Shown here one piece after another: positions 35,390 to 45,339 of a DNA stretch of 64,000 nucleotides. The DNA lies in NCBI GenBank assembly GCA_031549865.1, contig JAVBPE010000003.1:4565-68564 (forward strand). Reading direction: 5' to 3'. The stretch is from JAVBPE01 sp031549865. Its GTDB lineage: Bacteria > Bacillota_I > Bacilli_A > Acholeplasmatales > Anaeroplasmataceae. How positions within the stretch are numbered: the stretch's first letter is position 1; the number at the start of each line of letters is the position of its first letter. The notes beneath the pieces were generated by a model, which saw only the letters and a program-made list of their open reading frames with translations, was not told where the DNA came from and did no database searches. The translations under genes were made by a program, and so were the position numbers.

Positions 35390-36720
35390 TTATATACCTC
35401 TTTAGTTATTAAATCAAATTTCTTCTCTAATTCAATTATATTATTTTCTATTTCATCTAATTTAATAAAATAAATATTAACTATTACTCCATCTTCACTT
35501 TTAAAACTAAGCTCTTTTATTTCTTTAGCTGTCTTATTATATGGATATAGTAGCCAAACAATAGGATTACATTCATTCGCTTCGTATTTTTTTGAATAAG
35601 CATACATCTGATACATATCTTGCTGAGATATTCCATAATTATCACGGGGTGTATTGTGGATTTCTTTCCATTTTGTATCTAATATAATAATTTTATTATT
35701 TTTTTTAATTACAATATCTGGCCTTAAAGCAAATTTATTTGTAGGTTCATCAAATAAATAATATCCTTTATCTTGAATGAAAACAGAATACCCTTTAGGC
35801 GTTAATATCTTCTTTACATGGTTAGTAACAAAAGCTTCAAAAAGCTTTTCCATCGGAAATAATAAGGCTTTTGAAACAGAATTACCTGAAAACATTGTAA
35901 AACTTTTATTTTTTAAGAATATCATTGACCATTTAAGTATTTGTTCATAATCTTTCATACTTCTATCAGTTTTAATACCTAAGAAATCTGCATCGAAATT
36001 AACTGAGGATGAAACTAATTCAAAATTAGTAAGTAATCGATTAATAGTCCTTTTATTTTTATTACTATCTGAAATTGATAACAACTTTAATAGTGTAGAT
36101 TTAATTAATTTATTTTCTGCTCGATTGATTTGAAATTCTTCAAATTCTACATAAAATTTTTCTTTGTGAGCAAAGTTAAGTTTGATTTGATTTTTTATTG
36201 CTATTTTACCCTTTAATTTCATTAAGTTATCTTCTGTTTGAATATACATAGATTTAAGTCCCTTTTTTACTAAAGTATTAACTTCATCTAAATACATAGC
36301 AATAAAGATTTCATAAATATTCATATTAGAAATATTAAGATTTGCTAAATTGAAAGTTTTACTTTTAAATTCCTTCATGCATCTTAGCATATCTATAAAG
36401 ATTCTTTTTGTTTGTATGTTATCTTCATCAAGAGTAGACAATGAAATTTTTGGAAGGATTTGAATTTGATATCCATCTTTCATTTGAATTAAGCCAACAT
36501 AATTATTTATTGTGACTGTGTCCCCTACACCTTTATTCCATCCTATCTTCATAAATTCTGATGCATGGGATGTTTCATCAAGATTAGTATACTCTTTAAT
36601 AAAAGTCAAAAGTTGAGTAAATTTTGGTTCCTCTAAATATTTATATTTGGTGTCTTGATTATCATATTTTGAATTTCCAACAATAATATCAAATTCTTTT
36701 AATTCAAATGGTTTTTTCAT
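35386..36720 (-). CDS. mcrC: McrC, nuclease subunit of McrBC restriction system
   Basis: 444 residues. The C-terminal PD-(D/E)XK site is visible: FALRPDIVIKKNNKIIILDTKWK (Asp, Asp, Lys). The middle region (KGLKSMYIQTEDNLMKLKGKIAIKNQI) matches McrC-like proteins. It needs McrB to cut DNA that carries modified cytosine. It lies eight bases after mcrB. Confidence 0.9.
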   Translation of the reverse strand: MKKPFELKEFDIIVGNSKYDNQDTKYKYLEEPKFTQLLTFIKEYTNLDETSHASEFMKIGWNKGVGDTVTINNYVGLIQMKDGYQIQILPKISLSTLDEDNIQTKRIFIDMLRCMKEFKSKTFNLANLNISNMNIYEIFIAMYLDEVNTLVKKGLKSMYIQTEDNLMKLKGKIAIKNQIKLNFAHKEKFYVEFEEFQINRAENKLIKSTLLKLLSISDSNKNKRTINRLLTNFELVSSSVNFDADFLGIKTDRSMKDYEQILKWSMIFLKNKSFTMFSGNSVSKALLFPMEKLFEAFVTNHVKKILTPKGYSVFIQDKGYYLFDEPTNKFALRPDIVIKKNNKIIILDTKWKEIHNTPRDNYGISQQDMYQMYAYSKKYEANECNPIVWLLYPYNKTAKEIKELSFKSEDGVIVNIYFIKLDEIENNIIELEKKFDLITKEVYK

Positions 36721-36728
36721 AAAAGAAC

Positions 36729-38504
36729 CTACTCATATATCTCTATATAACTATCAATTAAATCGAAAGCTTCGTTATTTATTGAATATTTTTTTTCTGG
36801 TAGATCTTCTTCTAAAATAGAGTTTCCTTTAAAAAGCGAACTTTCAATTTCTGTATCTAAAATAAACTTAAATTTTAAATCCGTTTTTTTATTATCACCA
36901 AGAACCAATTGAATTTTACTATAGTCTTCATAAAAGTATTCTTGTAATAGAGGAATAATCTTATTTTTAAATATAGAAGCAAGAACTTTAATCTGCTTAG
37001 CTTCTAAAGTATCCTTTAATTTTATGAAGAATGCGTGACCTATTGTATGTTCCCTATCATACAAAACCTCAATGCGGTCATTAATAATCTTAAGCATTTT
37101 AGATACGCTTAATCCTTGTATAGTAATATCTTTTAGAGGCTCGTATTCTGGCATTTTTTCAATAAATTGAAATCTTCTTCTAAGTGCTGTATCAAGTATT
37201 GCAATTGATCTATCTGCCGTATTCATTGTTCCTAGTATATAAACATTATTGGGAACTGAAAAAAGTTCCGATGAATAAGGCAATGTCAATGATAAAGCAT
37301 CGTGTGCTCCATCGCGTTTTGACTCTTCAATTAAAGTAATTAATTCCCCAAAAATCTTAGAAATATTACCTCTATTAATTTCATCAATAATGAAAACATA
37401 TGGACCTTTTTCACTATTCGAATTTACAATCGGTTTTCTTGCTTCTTCACAAAAAGCTTTAAAAATTCCGTTTTCAACATTATATGAGACATTTTCTCCA
37501 ACTGTTTTAGCTTTAATTCCTTCGACAAATTCTTCATATCCATATGATTGATGAAATGTGGTAAAAGAAATTCTGCCATCTTTAACCAGCGCATTATACT
37601 TTTCTTCAATGATAGTTCGATTTATATAACTATCTATTGGTTGTCCTTCACAAATAGCAACAGCATATGCTTTCGAATTATATGTTTTTCCCGTTCCAGG
37701 AGGACCATATAAAATGATATTTTTTTCATATTCTTCAATCATTTTTAAAGCCTCCTCATCCTCTTTTTTAACTGTATTATCATCGCCAGAATTTCCATTA
37801 AAAATACTCATATATTCTGGATATAAAATTTTAAATGCTTCTACAGCTTTAGCAACTATTAAAGCCGTATTAGAAGAATGATATGGTCCTTTTATATCTA
37901 ATACAGTTCGAATTTTTTTAAATTCACCTTTTTCATATCTTCTTATCATTTCATCGCGATCTATCTTTTTATTATTAATGTCATCATCTATAGTTGTCTC
38001 AAAATATATTTCTGGATTATCTATTTTATAATATATATGTTTATTGAATACTTTTTGTTCTTCCGCCTCAGTTGATGATTCTCGATTTTCTACACGCATT
38101 GAATAATATACTTTATTTAGTGAATCATTGATATTTACAGAAAAAGATATACTAAAAGGAATTGATTTTTTCTTTTTTTCTTGTAGTCCATTTCCATTAA
38201 TATTATAAAAAACATGATTGTTGTTTTTTATTTCAGACCACATGTATTTCGGTACATTTTGTCCTTGATCAATCCAATTAGAAGTGTATGCTCTATTAAG
38301 ACTATATTTTTCAGTTAATTTTTCAAAGATTAAATCCATAAATTTTGTAAATTCTGCTCGTGCTTTTCGACCATTTTCTTTAAGCTCAATATCAAGATTA
38401 GTCTCGTTTATTTTTGAATAATGTTTTTGCTGATACGTAATTAAATAATTTTCTATAGCGTCAAAATCTACTTCTTTATCGCTATTATAGTTTGAAAAAT
38501 TCAT
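36729..38504 (-). CDS. mcrB: McrB, GTP-dependent motor subunit of McrBC
   Basis: 591 residues. The N-terminal 200 residues include a DUF3578-type (MrcB_N) specificity domain (SNWIDQGQNVPKYMW...SSNTALIVAKAVEAF). The AAA+ motor follows with Walker A LYGPPGTGKT (265-274), Walker B VFIIDEINRGN and the McrB guanine-specificity motif GTMNTADRSIA. It moves on DNA and calls McrC to cut between two modified sites. Confidence 0.92.
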   Translation of the reverse strand: MNFSNYNSDKEVDFDAIENYLITYQQKHYSKINETNLDIELKENGRKARAEFTKFMDLIFEKLTEKYSLNRAYTSNWIDQGQNVPKYMWSEIKNNNHVFYNINGNGLQEKKKKSIPFSISFSVNINDSLNKVYYSMRVENRESSTEAEEQKVFNKHIYYKIDNPEIYFETTIDDDINNKKIDRDEMIRRYEKGEFKKIRTVLDIKGPYHSSNTALIVAKAVEAFKILYPEYMSIFNGNSGDDNTVKKEDEEALKMIEEYEKNIILYGPPGTGKTYNSKAYAVAICEGQPIDSYINRTIIEEKYNALVKDGRISFTTFHQSYGYEEFVEGIKAKTVGENVSYNVENGIFKAFCEEARKPIVNSNSEKGPYVFIIDEINRGNISKIFGELITLIEESKRDGAHDALSLTLPYSSELFSVPNNVYILGTMNTADRSIAILDTALRRRFQFIEKMPEYEPLKDITIQGLSVSKMLKIINDRIEVLYDREHTIGHAFFIKLKDTLEAKQIKVLASIFKNKIIPLLQEYFYEDYSKIQLVLGDNKKTDLKFKFILDTEIESSLFKGNSILEEDLPEKKYSINNEAFDLIDSYIEIYE

Positions 38505-38692
38505 TCTATCCCTCCGCTTTTTTATAAATTTTATTTATTGGTTGTTTTAACATTTGTTTTATTATACCAAAAAGTATTGCAAAAAAGAAATATATTTAGA
38601 TATTTTGTCAAATTAATCTTAGATTGATTGAAATATAAAATTATTATCAATTATCCAAGAAATTTTGTTTATGGGTATTCTTATAAATAGTA

Positions 38693-38737
38693 AAAAAACC
38701 TCACTCTTATGTGGCCGGTTATTTCCTAATAAGAAAG
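38693..38737 (-). terminator. imperfect hairpin, probable terminator
   Basis: CCTC-ACT-CTTAT ... ATAAG-AAA-GAGG, with an A run on the left that is a T run on the minus strand. It is downstream of the gene at 38797. Confidence 0.5.
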
Positions 38738-38796
38738 AGGATAATCTAATTTTTTATTATAATATTTATATTTTTTTCTATTTACTATGATAATGA

Positions 38797-39633
38797 TTAT
38801 TTTCTTATTTCTTTAACGATTATATTATCAATATATTTTTGAACTGGTTTAAAATTGGCATTTATATTTAATGCCCCTTCTATTTCATTATATATTTCTT
38901 TTATTTCATGACTTATTCCAAGTAAATCATATACTTCATCATTAATAAATACTTGTTCATATTCTTCTTCATTAACAGATAATTTTATAAGTTCTTCATT
39001 ATTTGAACTAAGAATCATTTTAGCAGCTTTTATATAAAGAGATGCAATATATTCTTTTTCTTCTTTTGAATAAATTTTTTTATTACTATTATTATGTTTA
39101 TCACATAAAAGATTTAATTCTTCTATTTCTTCTATAGTTAGATAATGATCATTATAGTATAAATAGGCTAATCTATTTTTTTCATTATTTTTTAAAGATG
39201 TTGAAGCAATTAAATTATCTCTTAATATTTTTATATCTTTTGTCCATATTTTATAATATATTAAATCTTCATATTTATCATAGCAAAGTAGTGAATCTAA
39301 ATATTTAATAATTGGATCATTTTTATTAACAACATATTCTAAATATGTTGTTCTATCTTCTGAAAATGAAAGAATAGTATTTAAAACTATTATAGCGTAA
39401 TCATAATCATAGATATCTAATTTTAATTGACTAGATGATAATGTTCTATTATAGCTTTTAGCATAATTGATATTAGCATATGCTACTTTTATATTAGCAT
39501 CATTAATAAAATTAAGTTCATAGTTCCCATATTCAGATTCAATGATTTTAGTATTATTGGAAATATCTTTTTTACTATTTTGTTCATATTTTATATGTTC
39601 TTTTATTTCTACTTTAAAAAAATATTCTCTCAT
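38797..39633 (-). CDS. unknown protein paired with a PRiA4-ORF3-like gene
   Basis: 278 residues, acidic, mostly helical after a beta-rich first 100 residues. No motif recognised. It starts 21 bases after the PRiA4-ORF3-like gene and is likely in the same operon. Confidence 0.5.
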   Translation of the reverse strand: MREYFFKVEIKEHIKYEQNSKKDISNNTKIIESEYGNYELNFINDANIKVAYANINYAKSYNRTLSSSQLKLDIYDYDYAIIVLNTILSFSEDRTTYLEYVVNKNDPIIKYLDSLLCYDKYEDLIYYKIWTKDIKILRDNLIASTSLKNNEKNRLAYLYYNDHYLTIEEIEELNLLCDKHNNSNKKIYSKEEKEYIASLYIKAAKMILSSNNEELIKLSVNEEEYEQVFINDEVYDLLGISHEIKEIYNEIEGALNINANFKPVQKYIDNIIVKEIRK

Positions 39634-39654
39634 AAATTTTCATTAAAATAATCT

Positions 39655-40245
39655 TTAATATATTTTTTTTAAATACGCTAAATAGCCATTTCTTATTTTG
39701 GCGATTTGTCTTTTTAATTTATTATTACATTCTTCTAAATTAAAAGAATCAAATGAACGATTAGTGAATCGCCCTTTATCAATTAATCCTAGTTGAATAT
39801 CTTTATCGCCATTTAAATATTCTTCTAATAAATATTTATTATCTTCATAAATACCGTATCCAACACCATCAATTACTTTTGATATTTTGTAATAGTCTTT
39901 TGATTCAATTTTTTCTAATACTTCAATAAGAAAAGTATAATCTTCGCCAAAATCATATATCATTTCAAATTTATTATTATCTAAAATTAATGAGTCTATT
40001 GTAACAGCAAATGTAGAAAGATTTTTATTTAAATATCCTAAACGTTCAGATTCGATATAGCTTATTTCACATTCATATTTATGTTTAGTATCAGAAAATA
40101 AATATAGGTGATAAGCTAGCGAATTAAATATAGATAAAATAGTAAAAGCTAGTTCATCTAAGTCATTTTCTGCATTAAATAGAATAACTCTATTTAATTT
40201 ATCTTCATAATCTTGTAATGATATTTTTAATTTATAATATTCCAT
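39655..40245 (-). CDS. PRiA4 ORF3-like domain protein
   Basis: 196 residues. The core FEMIYDFGEDYTFLIEVLEKI followed by ISKVIDGVGYGIYED is the PRiA4_ORF3 (PF07929) pattern, where a YDFGD...W/F-x-x-x-I strand pair is followed by a GxGxxPPED-like loop. The domain is common in plasmid and mobile-element cargo and its activity is unknown. The start has a weak AGGAG upstream. Confidence 0.7.
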   Translation of the reverse strand: MEYYKLKISLQDYEDKLNRVILFNAENDLDELAFTILSIFNSLAYHLYLFSDTKHKYECEISYIESERLGYLNKNLSTFAVTIDSLILDNNKFEMIYDFGEDYTFLIEVLEKIESKDYYKISKVIDGVGYGIYEDNKYLLEEYLNGDKDIQLGLIDKGRFTNRSFDSFNLEECNNKLKRQIAKIRNGYLAYLKKIY

Positions 40246-40305
40246 ATTATTATACTCCTTTACGTTATATAGATATTTCGCTTTTATTTAATCAAAGTTA
40301 TTGAA

Positions 40306-42027
40306 TTATTCTTTTTTGTTAGCATATGGAGTATTAAAAAATGCATTATGAGCAAAACTTGTTGATTCGCTTAAAAATATGACTTCACGTAAATTTTCAT
40401 TATTACTAAATGCGCTTTCTTGTATGACATCGCATGATTCAGGGATTAATAATGACTCCATATTATTTTTCACAAAAGAAGTTGGACCAATTTCTTTAAT
40501 GTCACGCAGATTAACTGATTCTAATCCACTACAGGCAAAAGCTGATGTTTTAATATATTTTATATTTTCTAAATTGATATTTTTTAAACTAGGGCAATAC
40601 ATAAATGTTGCATAATTTATTGTATCAATACTACTTGGTAGACTTACAGTAGTTAGTGCACTACAGTAAGAAAAAGCACCTTCTTGAAGAATGGATGAAT
40701 TCAATTTTACTTCTTTTAAATAAACATTATTAGAAAAAGCAAATTGATTTATTGCACTACTTGTAGTAAGTGAAGTTATATTATTTTTTGCAGGACATAA
40801 GTATAAAACGCTTTTATCTTTTGAATATAAAACACCGTTATCAAGGACTAATGTTTCACAGTTATTTAATACAATTTCTTCTAAATTTTTTAAAGATGTA
40901 TATTCGTTAATTAAATTAAAATTGTTGATATTTCCATTTATTACTATTCTTTTTATGTTAGAACAATAATCAATAATAGGTTCTAGATCAATTAAATTTT
41001 TTGGCAAGATTAACTCTTCTAATAAAATACACTGTTCAAATGCACCTTCTGATATAGAACTGACACTTTGGGGAATCGAAATTTCTTCTAATGCAGTTTG
41101 GGCAAAAGCATAGAATCCAATTCCTGTTATTCCTTCTTCAATTGTTACATTTTTTAATTTAGGACAAGCATAGAATGCTTGAGATGGAATTTCACCAATT
41201 TCTTTTGAGATATTTACGCTTTTAAGATTTTTACATTGAGCAAATGCTAATTTTCCTAAAGATTTAACACTACTCAAAATAGTTACATTTTCTAAGCTAG
41301 AACATTGATAAAAAGCTCTGTTATTAATTTTTTCGAGATTTTCGGGAAAATTTATTTCTGTTAATCTAGCACAATATCCAAATCCATATTCGCCTATTTC
41401 CTTTAGATTTTCATTTAATTTAACAGTTTCTAACAAAGTAAAATTTTCAAAAGCATAATCACTAATTTTTGTAACTGGATACCCATTTATTTCATTTGGT
41501 ATCACAGAATCTACACTTCCCATACCATATTTAATAACTGCTTCATCATTTATTATTTCATAAATAAAATCTTCATATATATCATCATCAGTAATATATT
41601 CTGCATTTGATAGTTTATCGTCTTTTTCTCCCATGATAAAAGAAGCATTCAAACAATGATTCCCCTCATAACTTGATAGTTTATTTTTTGTTTTAATGAA
41701 ACCACAAGACACATAACCATTAATTTCTTTTATTTCTTCTGGTATAACTAAGCATCTAAATCGATAATCGATAGAAAGTGATGGGTTAGTAGACATAATA
41801 CCTTTTATCCATACACCAAATCCATAAATATCATACTTGCCAATCTTAGCTGGAATTTCATAATATGTTGTATTTAAATCTTTTGGTAATTCTTTAATAT
41901 AATATTTGTCATTTTTATTTATTAAAGTATAACCATCAACTTCAAATGATCCATCAAATATTCGGCATCCACTTAAAAATATTGTTGATATTAATATTAA
42001 AATAACTAATGTTTTTTTAATTTTCAA
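40306..42027 (-). CDS. surface lipoprotein with BspA-type leucine-rich repeats
   Basis: 573 residues. A lipoprotein signal (MKIKKTLVILILISTIFLSGC) puts the lipidated Cys at residue 21. After about 150 residues come around fifteen LRR_5 units of the form YAFENFTLLETVKLNENLKEIG. Such proteins sit on the outside of the membrane and bind host or polymer surfaces in gut and oral bacteria. Monocistronic. Confidence 0.88.
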   Translation of the reverse strand: MKIKKTLVILILISTIFLSGCRIFDGSFEVDGYTLINKNDKYYIKELPKDLNTTYYEIPAKIGKYDIYGFGVWIKGIMSTNPSLSIDYRFRCLVIPEEIKEINGYVSCGFIKTKNKLSSYEGNHCLNASFIMGEKDDKLSNAEYITDDDIYEDFIYEIINDEAVIKYGMGSVDSVIPNEINGYPVTKISDYAFENFTLLETVKLNENLKEIGEYGFGYCARLTEINFPENLEKINNRAFYQCSSLENVTILSSVKSLGKLAFAQCKNLKSVNISKEIGEIPSQAFYACPKLKNVTIEEGITGIGFYAFAQTALEEISIPQSVSSISEGAFEQCILLEELILPKNLIDLEPIIDYCSNIKRIVINGNINNFNLINEYTSLKNLEEIVLNNCETLVLDNGVLYSKDKSVLYLCPAKNNITSLTTSSAINQFAFSNNVYLKEVKLNSSILQEGAFSYCSALTTVSLPSSIDTINYATFMYCPSLKNINLENIKYIKTSAFACSGLESVNLRDIKEIGPTSFVKNNMESLLIPESCDVIQESAFSNNENLREVIFLSESTSFAHNAFFNTPYANKKE

Positions 42028-42090
42028 ATTGAACCCTCCATTCCATAAATTCTAATCTACTTTACGCCATTTTAAGTTTAATGCTTTTAA

Positions 42091-42306
42091 TCATATTCCT
42101 TCATAACTAAAAGCATCATTTTCCACTATTCCATCAGCCCAAAATATTGTCTCTTTAACTTCAGTTATTTCATGTACTACATATATGTCAGTTATATATA
42201 ATATACCACTTATGAACATGAAAATAAATAGAATTAAGTTTTCTAGTTTCTTTTTATCATATGAGTTTGGTATATTAAAAAAGTTTAATGAATTAACATC
42301 AAACCT
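42091..42306 (-). pseudogene. 5'-truncated membrane-protein fragment
   Basis: Seventy-one codons are open on the minus strand with no usable start: SLNFFNIPNSYDKKKLENL, one TM helix (ILFIFMFISGILYITDIYVV), then EITEVKETIFWADGIVEND. It ends with TGA. The composition is protein-like, so this is probably the tail of a deleted gene. It fills most of the 294-base gap between its neighbours. Confidence 0.5.
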
Positions 42307-42321
42307 TCAATTATTAATTTT

Positions 42322-43020
42322 TTAAAAGAAAAACTTATTCCAAACATCTTTTGGGATATCATAATCTTCATCAGCGGATTTTGGAAATACTTTTATGTTA
42401 GGTTCTATCATACCTTGTAATCCTACAGCGTGATATCCAGGTATCTTATTATATTCCTCAATACATAACATAAATTCATAAGATATTTTCTCTTTGGCAT
42501 AGTTTACATTATCTTGTCCATCCAGCATTTTTGAAACCATATAATCACGGCACCACGGTGTTCCACCCCATATATATGTATGGTTTCCCAAATTACATTT
42601 TGATAAAAAATCATCATTATTAGAAAAATTTATCTTTTGTTTACCCTCAATATTATAATATCCAATGATATATTTATCTTTATATAATAAACCTATGCCA
42701 ATCCCACATGTGTCTTTATCATAAATAACCTCTGAAATTTTATTTACAAGCTCATAAAGGGGAAAATTTTCTTCCATTAGTGGTTCCAAATAATCTTCTA
42801 AATTTACTTGATTAATATTATTTAATCTTATATTGTTTGCGCCAATAGTTATAATAATATAATTATCATTTACAAACACTTTATTAACAATGCGTTTTTT
42901 ATCTTCTTCTAAAAGATAATCATTACTATTTGGTTTTTTTAAAAATCCACCATTGCCATCAGATATTTTTTTACTACTTCTATAATCTCCAATTCCTATA
43001 ATTCCATCTTTACATAACAC
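42322..43020 (-). CDS. Ntn-hydrolase-like protein, probable start-proximal frameshift
   Basis: 232 residues from the first in-frame start (GTG). The beginning, VLCKDGIIGIGDYRSSKK, looks like the strand just after the nucleophile in proteasome/HslV-type Ntn hydrolases. A proper start, ATG at 43037 with a GGGGG ribosome binding site, encodes MSLVG in a frame that differs by one base; adding one base would give MSLV-x-AVLCKDGIIGIGDYR. So either a base was lost (pseudogene or assembly error) or the GTG is used. The rest of the frame is intact. No HslU-like partner is near. Confidence 0.5.
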   Translation of the reverse strand: MLCKDGIIGIGDYRSSKKISDGNGGFLKKPNSNDYLLEEDKKRIVNKVFVNDNYIIITIGANNIRLNNINQVNLEDYLEPLMEENFPLYELVNKISEVIYDKDTCGIGIGLLYKDKYIIGYYNIEGKQKINFSNNDDFLSKCNLGNHTYIWGGTPWCRDYMVSKMLDGQDNVNYAKEKISYEFMLCIEEYNKIPGYHAVGLQGMIEPNIKVFPKSADEDYDIPKDVWNKFFF

Positions 43021-43104
43021 AGCCCGACCAAAGACATAATCTTATCCCCCTTTTTAAAACTATATTTATATTATTTATAATAATTTACTGTACTACTAAA
43101 TTTA

Positions 43105-45120
43105 TTATAGTTTTTTTAAATGTCCTGGGATTTTAATGAATAGCTCTTTGCCATTACTAAATTTATAACAAATTTTTTCTTTATCATAAACAGCATTATG
43201 CTTATGAATTAAAGCATGGTGATTTGGGCATACAATTAATATATTACTAGCGTCATTATTTTGAGTCTGTGAAAAATACTCAATGTGATGAGCTTCGACT
43301 ATCCCATCACCAAATTCTTCCCCTATTTTTTCACCACATATTTGACATCTGTCATTATATATTTTTTTTAAATCATTAAGAATTCTTTGATTGACGACCC
43401 TATATTTTGTTAAAACGTTTTTAAATATATAACCTGAACTTTCATCGCTAACATTTAATAAAGATTCAGTTTCTTCTTCATTAAATTTATTTATTAAATC
43501 AATTTCATCATCACTTGCGATGATTTGCTCATCACTTAAATTAACATTATCATCAATATAACTTAATGCTTGGGATACTAATTCCCTAGCCCCTTGTATA
43601 TTTCCCGCCACACCATTTTTATTTAACTCATTTATAGAAAGCTTTGGATTATCTACTTTTTTTAGTAATCGCATTTTGAATAATCTTCGGTTTGAATCAA
43701 AAAAACTATTTTCTAAAATAAATTCTGAATCATCAATGCTTTGGGTTTCTATATTTACTTCTGTTACAATACATTTATATCTAATTCTTGAGATAGGTGC
43801 TCCAACATAAATATAAACAATATCATTAATTTTTATGTTATTTAATTGTTGTGATTGTGTCCATTCTATTTCTTCATATTTCCTAAAAGCAGCTTCTATA
43901 TCATATTTAGTTGGATTACAAGGAATAGTCCAAGTTAAAACACTTGGTAATAATACTTCTAAATCATTTCCTTTTTTGACATTATATAAATATCCTTTAA
44001 CTTTACGGACAAAATTAACTACATCTTCTTCCATAGAATCAGCATACCAAACATTACTTTGTCCTAAATAGCCTTTCTTGCCTCTTGGTATTTGCATTTT
44101 TCTATATTCAATTGGAATACAAATTGCATTTTCTTTTTTAGTTTCAATAATAAAAGGCATATCAGTTATACTATTCTCATGTCTTTTATGTAAATGTGAA
44201 TATACTCTTGCATCTTCATAAAAACCGACAATTCTACTTCCATATTTATCTTTATCATTATTAGCGACAAATACTACTGTAATACCATCGATATAATTAC
44301 CATTAGCTGATGGATCAATCTTATTTAAATTTATTGTTGATTCATAATCATTTTCTTTGTTAACACTTGTATTTTTAACATAGCCACGGCAGTATCCATC
44401 TGGTTCTACATAAAAATTATACATTTCAAGGCCAAACCCATTAGTCTTAACATATGAACCTCCTGTTGACATTTTAACGCCTTCTAATCCTTCATATTTT
44501 TCCATCCAACTTACATTGCAGAATAATATTTTTTTATTATCTATTATTGGATCAGGCGTAACTGGTGTTCCTATTTTAAAATGATCTGGAATTTTTGTTT
44601 CTTTTAATAAATCCAGATTTATATTTTTTAAATCTATTTCATTTAAATTTTTATTTAGTAATTTAGAATATATTAAATCGATTGTCAAAGGGTCACTTGA
44701 AGTAACATCTGAATAGAGTTTTGAAAAAGTAAAACTAGAATGCTTATATGAGGCATTTATTTCTCTAATTTTTTTCAGTAAAAATATTTGATTACCTTCT
44801 GATAAAAGATCCGCTTCACGATCATATATACCCATATTTTGAGCCAGTTCATAAGTTTTAATTAGTAAATCATCTATAATATCTTCATCAATTTTACTGT
44901 AGATTTTATTCGAAATGTAATATTTGCCATTTATTTTTTTCAGTATTCCATAAGCTCTTCGTTCTGCGATATATTTTATTTCACTTTTATAATATGATCC
45001 TAAGTATACTGGCATTTTAGTGAATGTATAAGTTTTGGTATTAGGACAAATATAAAAACCAGATTCAAATTCTTGAATTGAGCCATCTGTATTAAGTATT
45101 GCCAAAAGTCTTTTTTCCAT
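43105..45120 (-). CDS. EVE-HNH modification-dependent endonuclease-like protein
   Basis: 671 residues. The middle (about 195-370) has ILFCNVSWMEKYEGL...GSYVKTNGFGLEMYNF, a block common in large HNH defence proteins. Residues about 415-520 form an EVE/PUA-like reader: IEWTQSQQLNNIKINDIVYIYVGAPISRIRYKCIVTEV...IQGARELVSQAL. The C-terminus (about 595-660) is an HNH nuclease: CQICGEKIG, VEAHHIEYFSQ, ILIVCPNHHALIHKH. EVE domains read modified bases, so the protein should cut DNA with modified cytosine. It has its own promoter region with an inverted repeat. Confidence 0.83.
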   Translation of the reverse strand: MEKRLLAILNTDGSIQEFESGFYICPNTKTYTFTKMPVYLGSYYKSEIKYIAERRAYGILKKINGKYYISNKIYSKIDEDIIDDLLIKTYELAQNMGIYDREADLLSEGNQIFLLKKIREINASYKHSSFTFSKLYSDVTSSDPLTIDLIYSKLLNKNLNEIDLKNINLDLLKETKIPDHFKIGTPVTPDPIIDNKKILFCNVSWMEKYEGLEGVKMSTGGSYVKTNGFGLEMYNFYVEPDGYCRGYVKNTSVNKENDYESTINLNKIDPSANGNYIDGITVVFVANNDKDKYGSRIVGFYEDARVYSHLHKRHENSITDMPFIIETKKENAICIPIEYRKMQIPRGKKGYLGQSNVWYADSMEEDVVNFVRKVKGYLYNVKKGNDLEVLLPSVLTWTIPCNPTKYDIEAAFRKYEEIEWTQSQQLNNIKINDIVYIYVGAPISRIRYKCIVTEVNIETQSIDDSEFILENSFFDSNRRLFKMRLLKKVDNPKLSINELNKNGVAGNIQGARELVSQALSYIDDNVNLSDEQIIASDDEIDLINKFNEEETESLLNVSDESSGYIFKNVLTKYRVVNQRILNDLKKIYNDRCQICGEKIGEEFGDGIVEAHHIEYFSQTQNNDASNILIVCPNHHALIHKHNAVYDKEKICYKFSNGKELFIKIPGHLKKL

Positions 45121-45210
45121 AGTTAATCACCTTATTTAAATATAAAATAATTCTTTATTATTTACTTTCTTACATTAAATATCACTTATTATCTTAATGT
45201 TATCATATTG

Positions 45211-45237
45211 TTCGACATATTAATACAGTTTGTCGAA
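45211..45237. promoter_or_regulatory. inverted repeat TTCGACA-N13-TGTCGAA before the EVE-HNH gene
   Basis: Perfect seven-base arms about 90-115 bases before the ATG, next to a TATGATAAC that could serve as a -10 region. The same TGTCGAAC half-site occurs before the gene at 63045 (63853-63860). Likely operator. Confidence 0.5.
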
Positions 45238-45264
45238 TGTTTATAATAAACTTATTTGCTTTAA

Positions 45265-45325
45265 AATAAAAGAGTACTTAGTATGCTTAAGATAAATTGT
45301 TCTAATCTGCTTACTGAAATACTCC
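45265..45325 (-). terminator. long imperfect hairpin terminator
   Basis: GAGTATTTCAGTAAGC pairs with GCATACTAAGTACTC, followed on the minus strand by TTTTATTTT. It is downstream of the broken LRR gene. Confidence 0.55.
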
Positions 45326-45339
45326 TGATTTATATTTTA

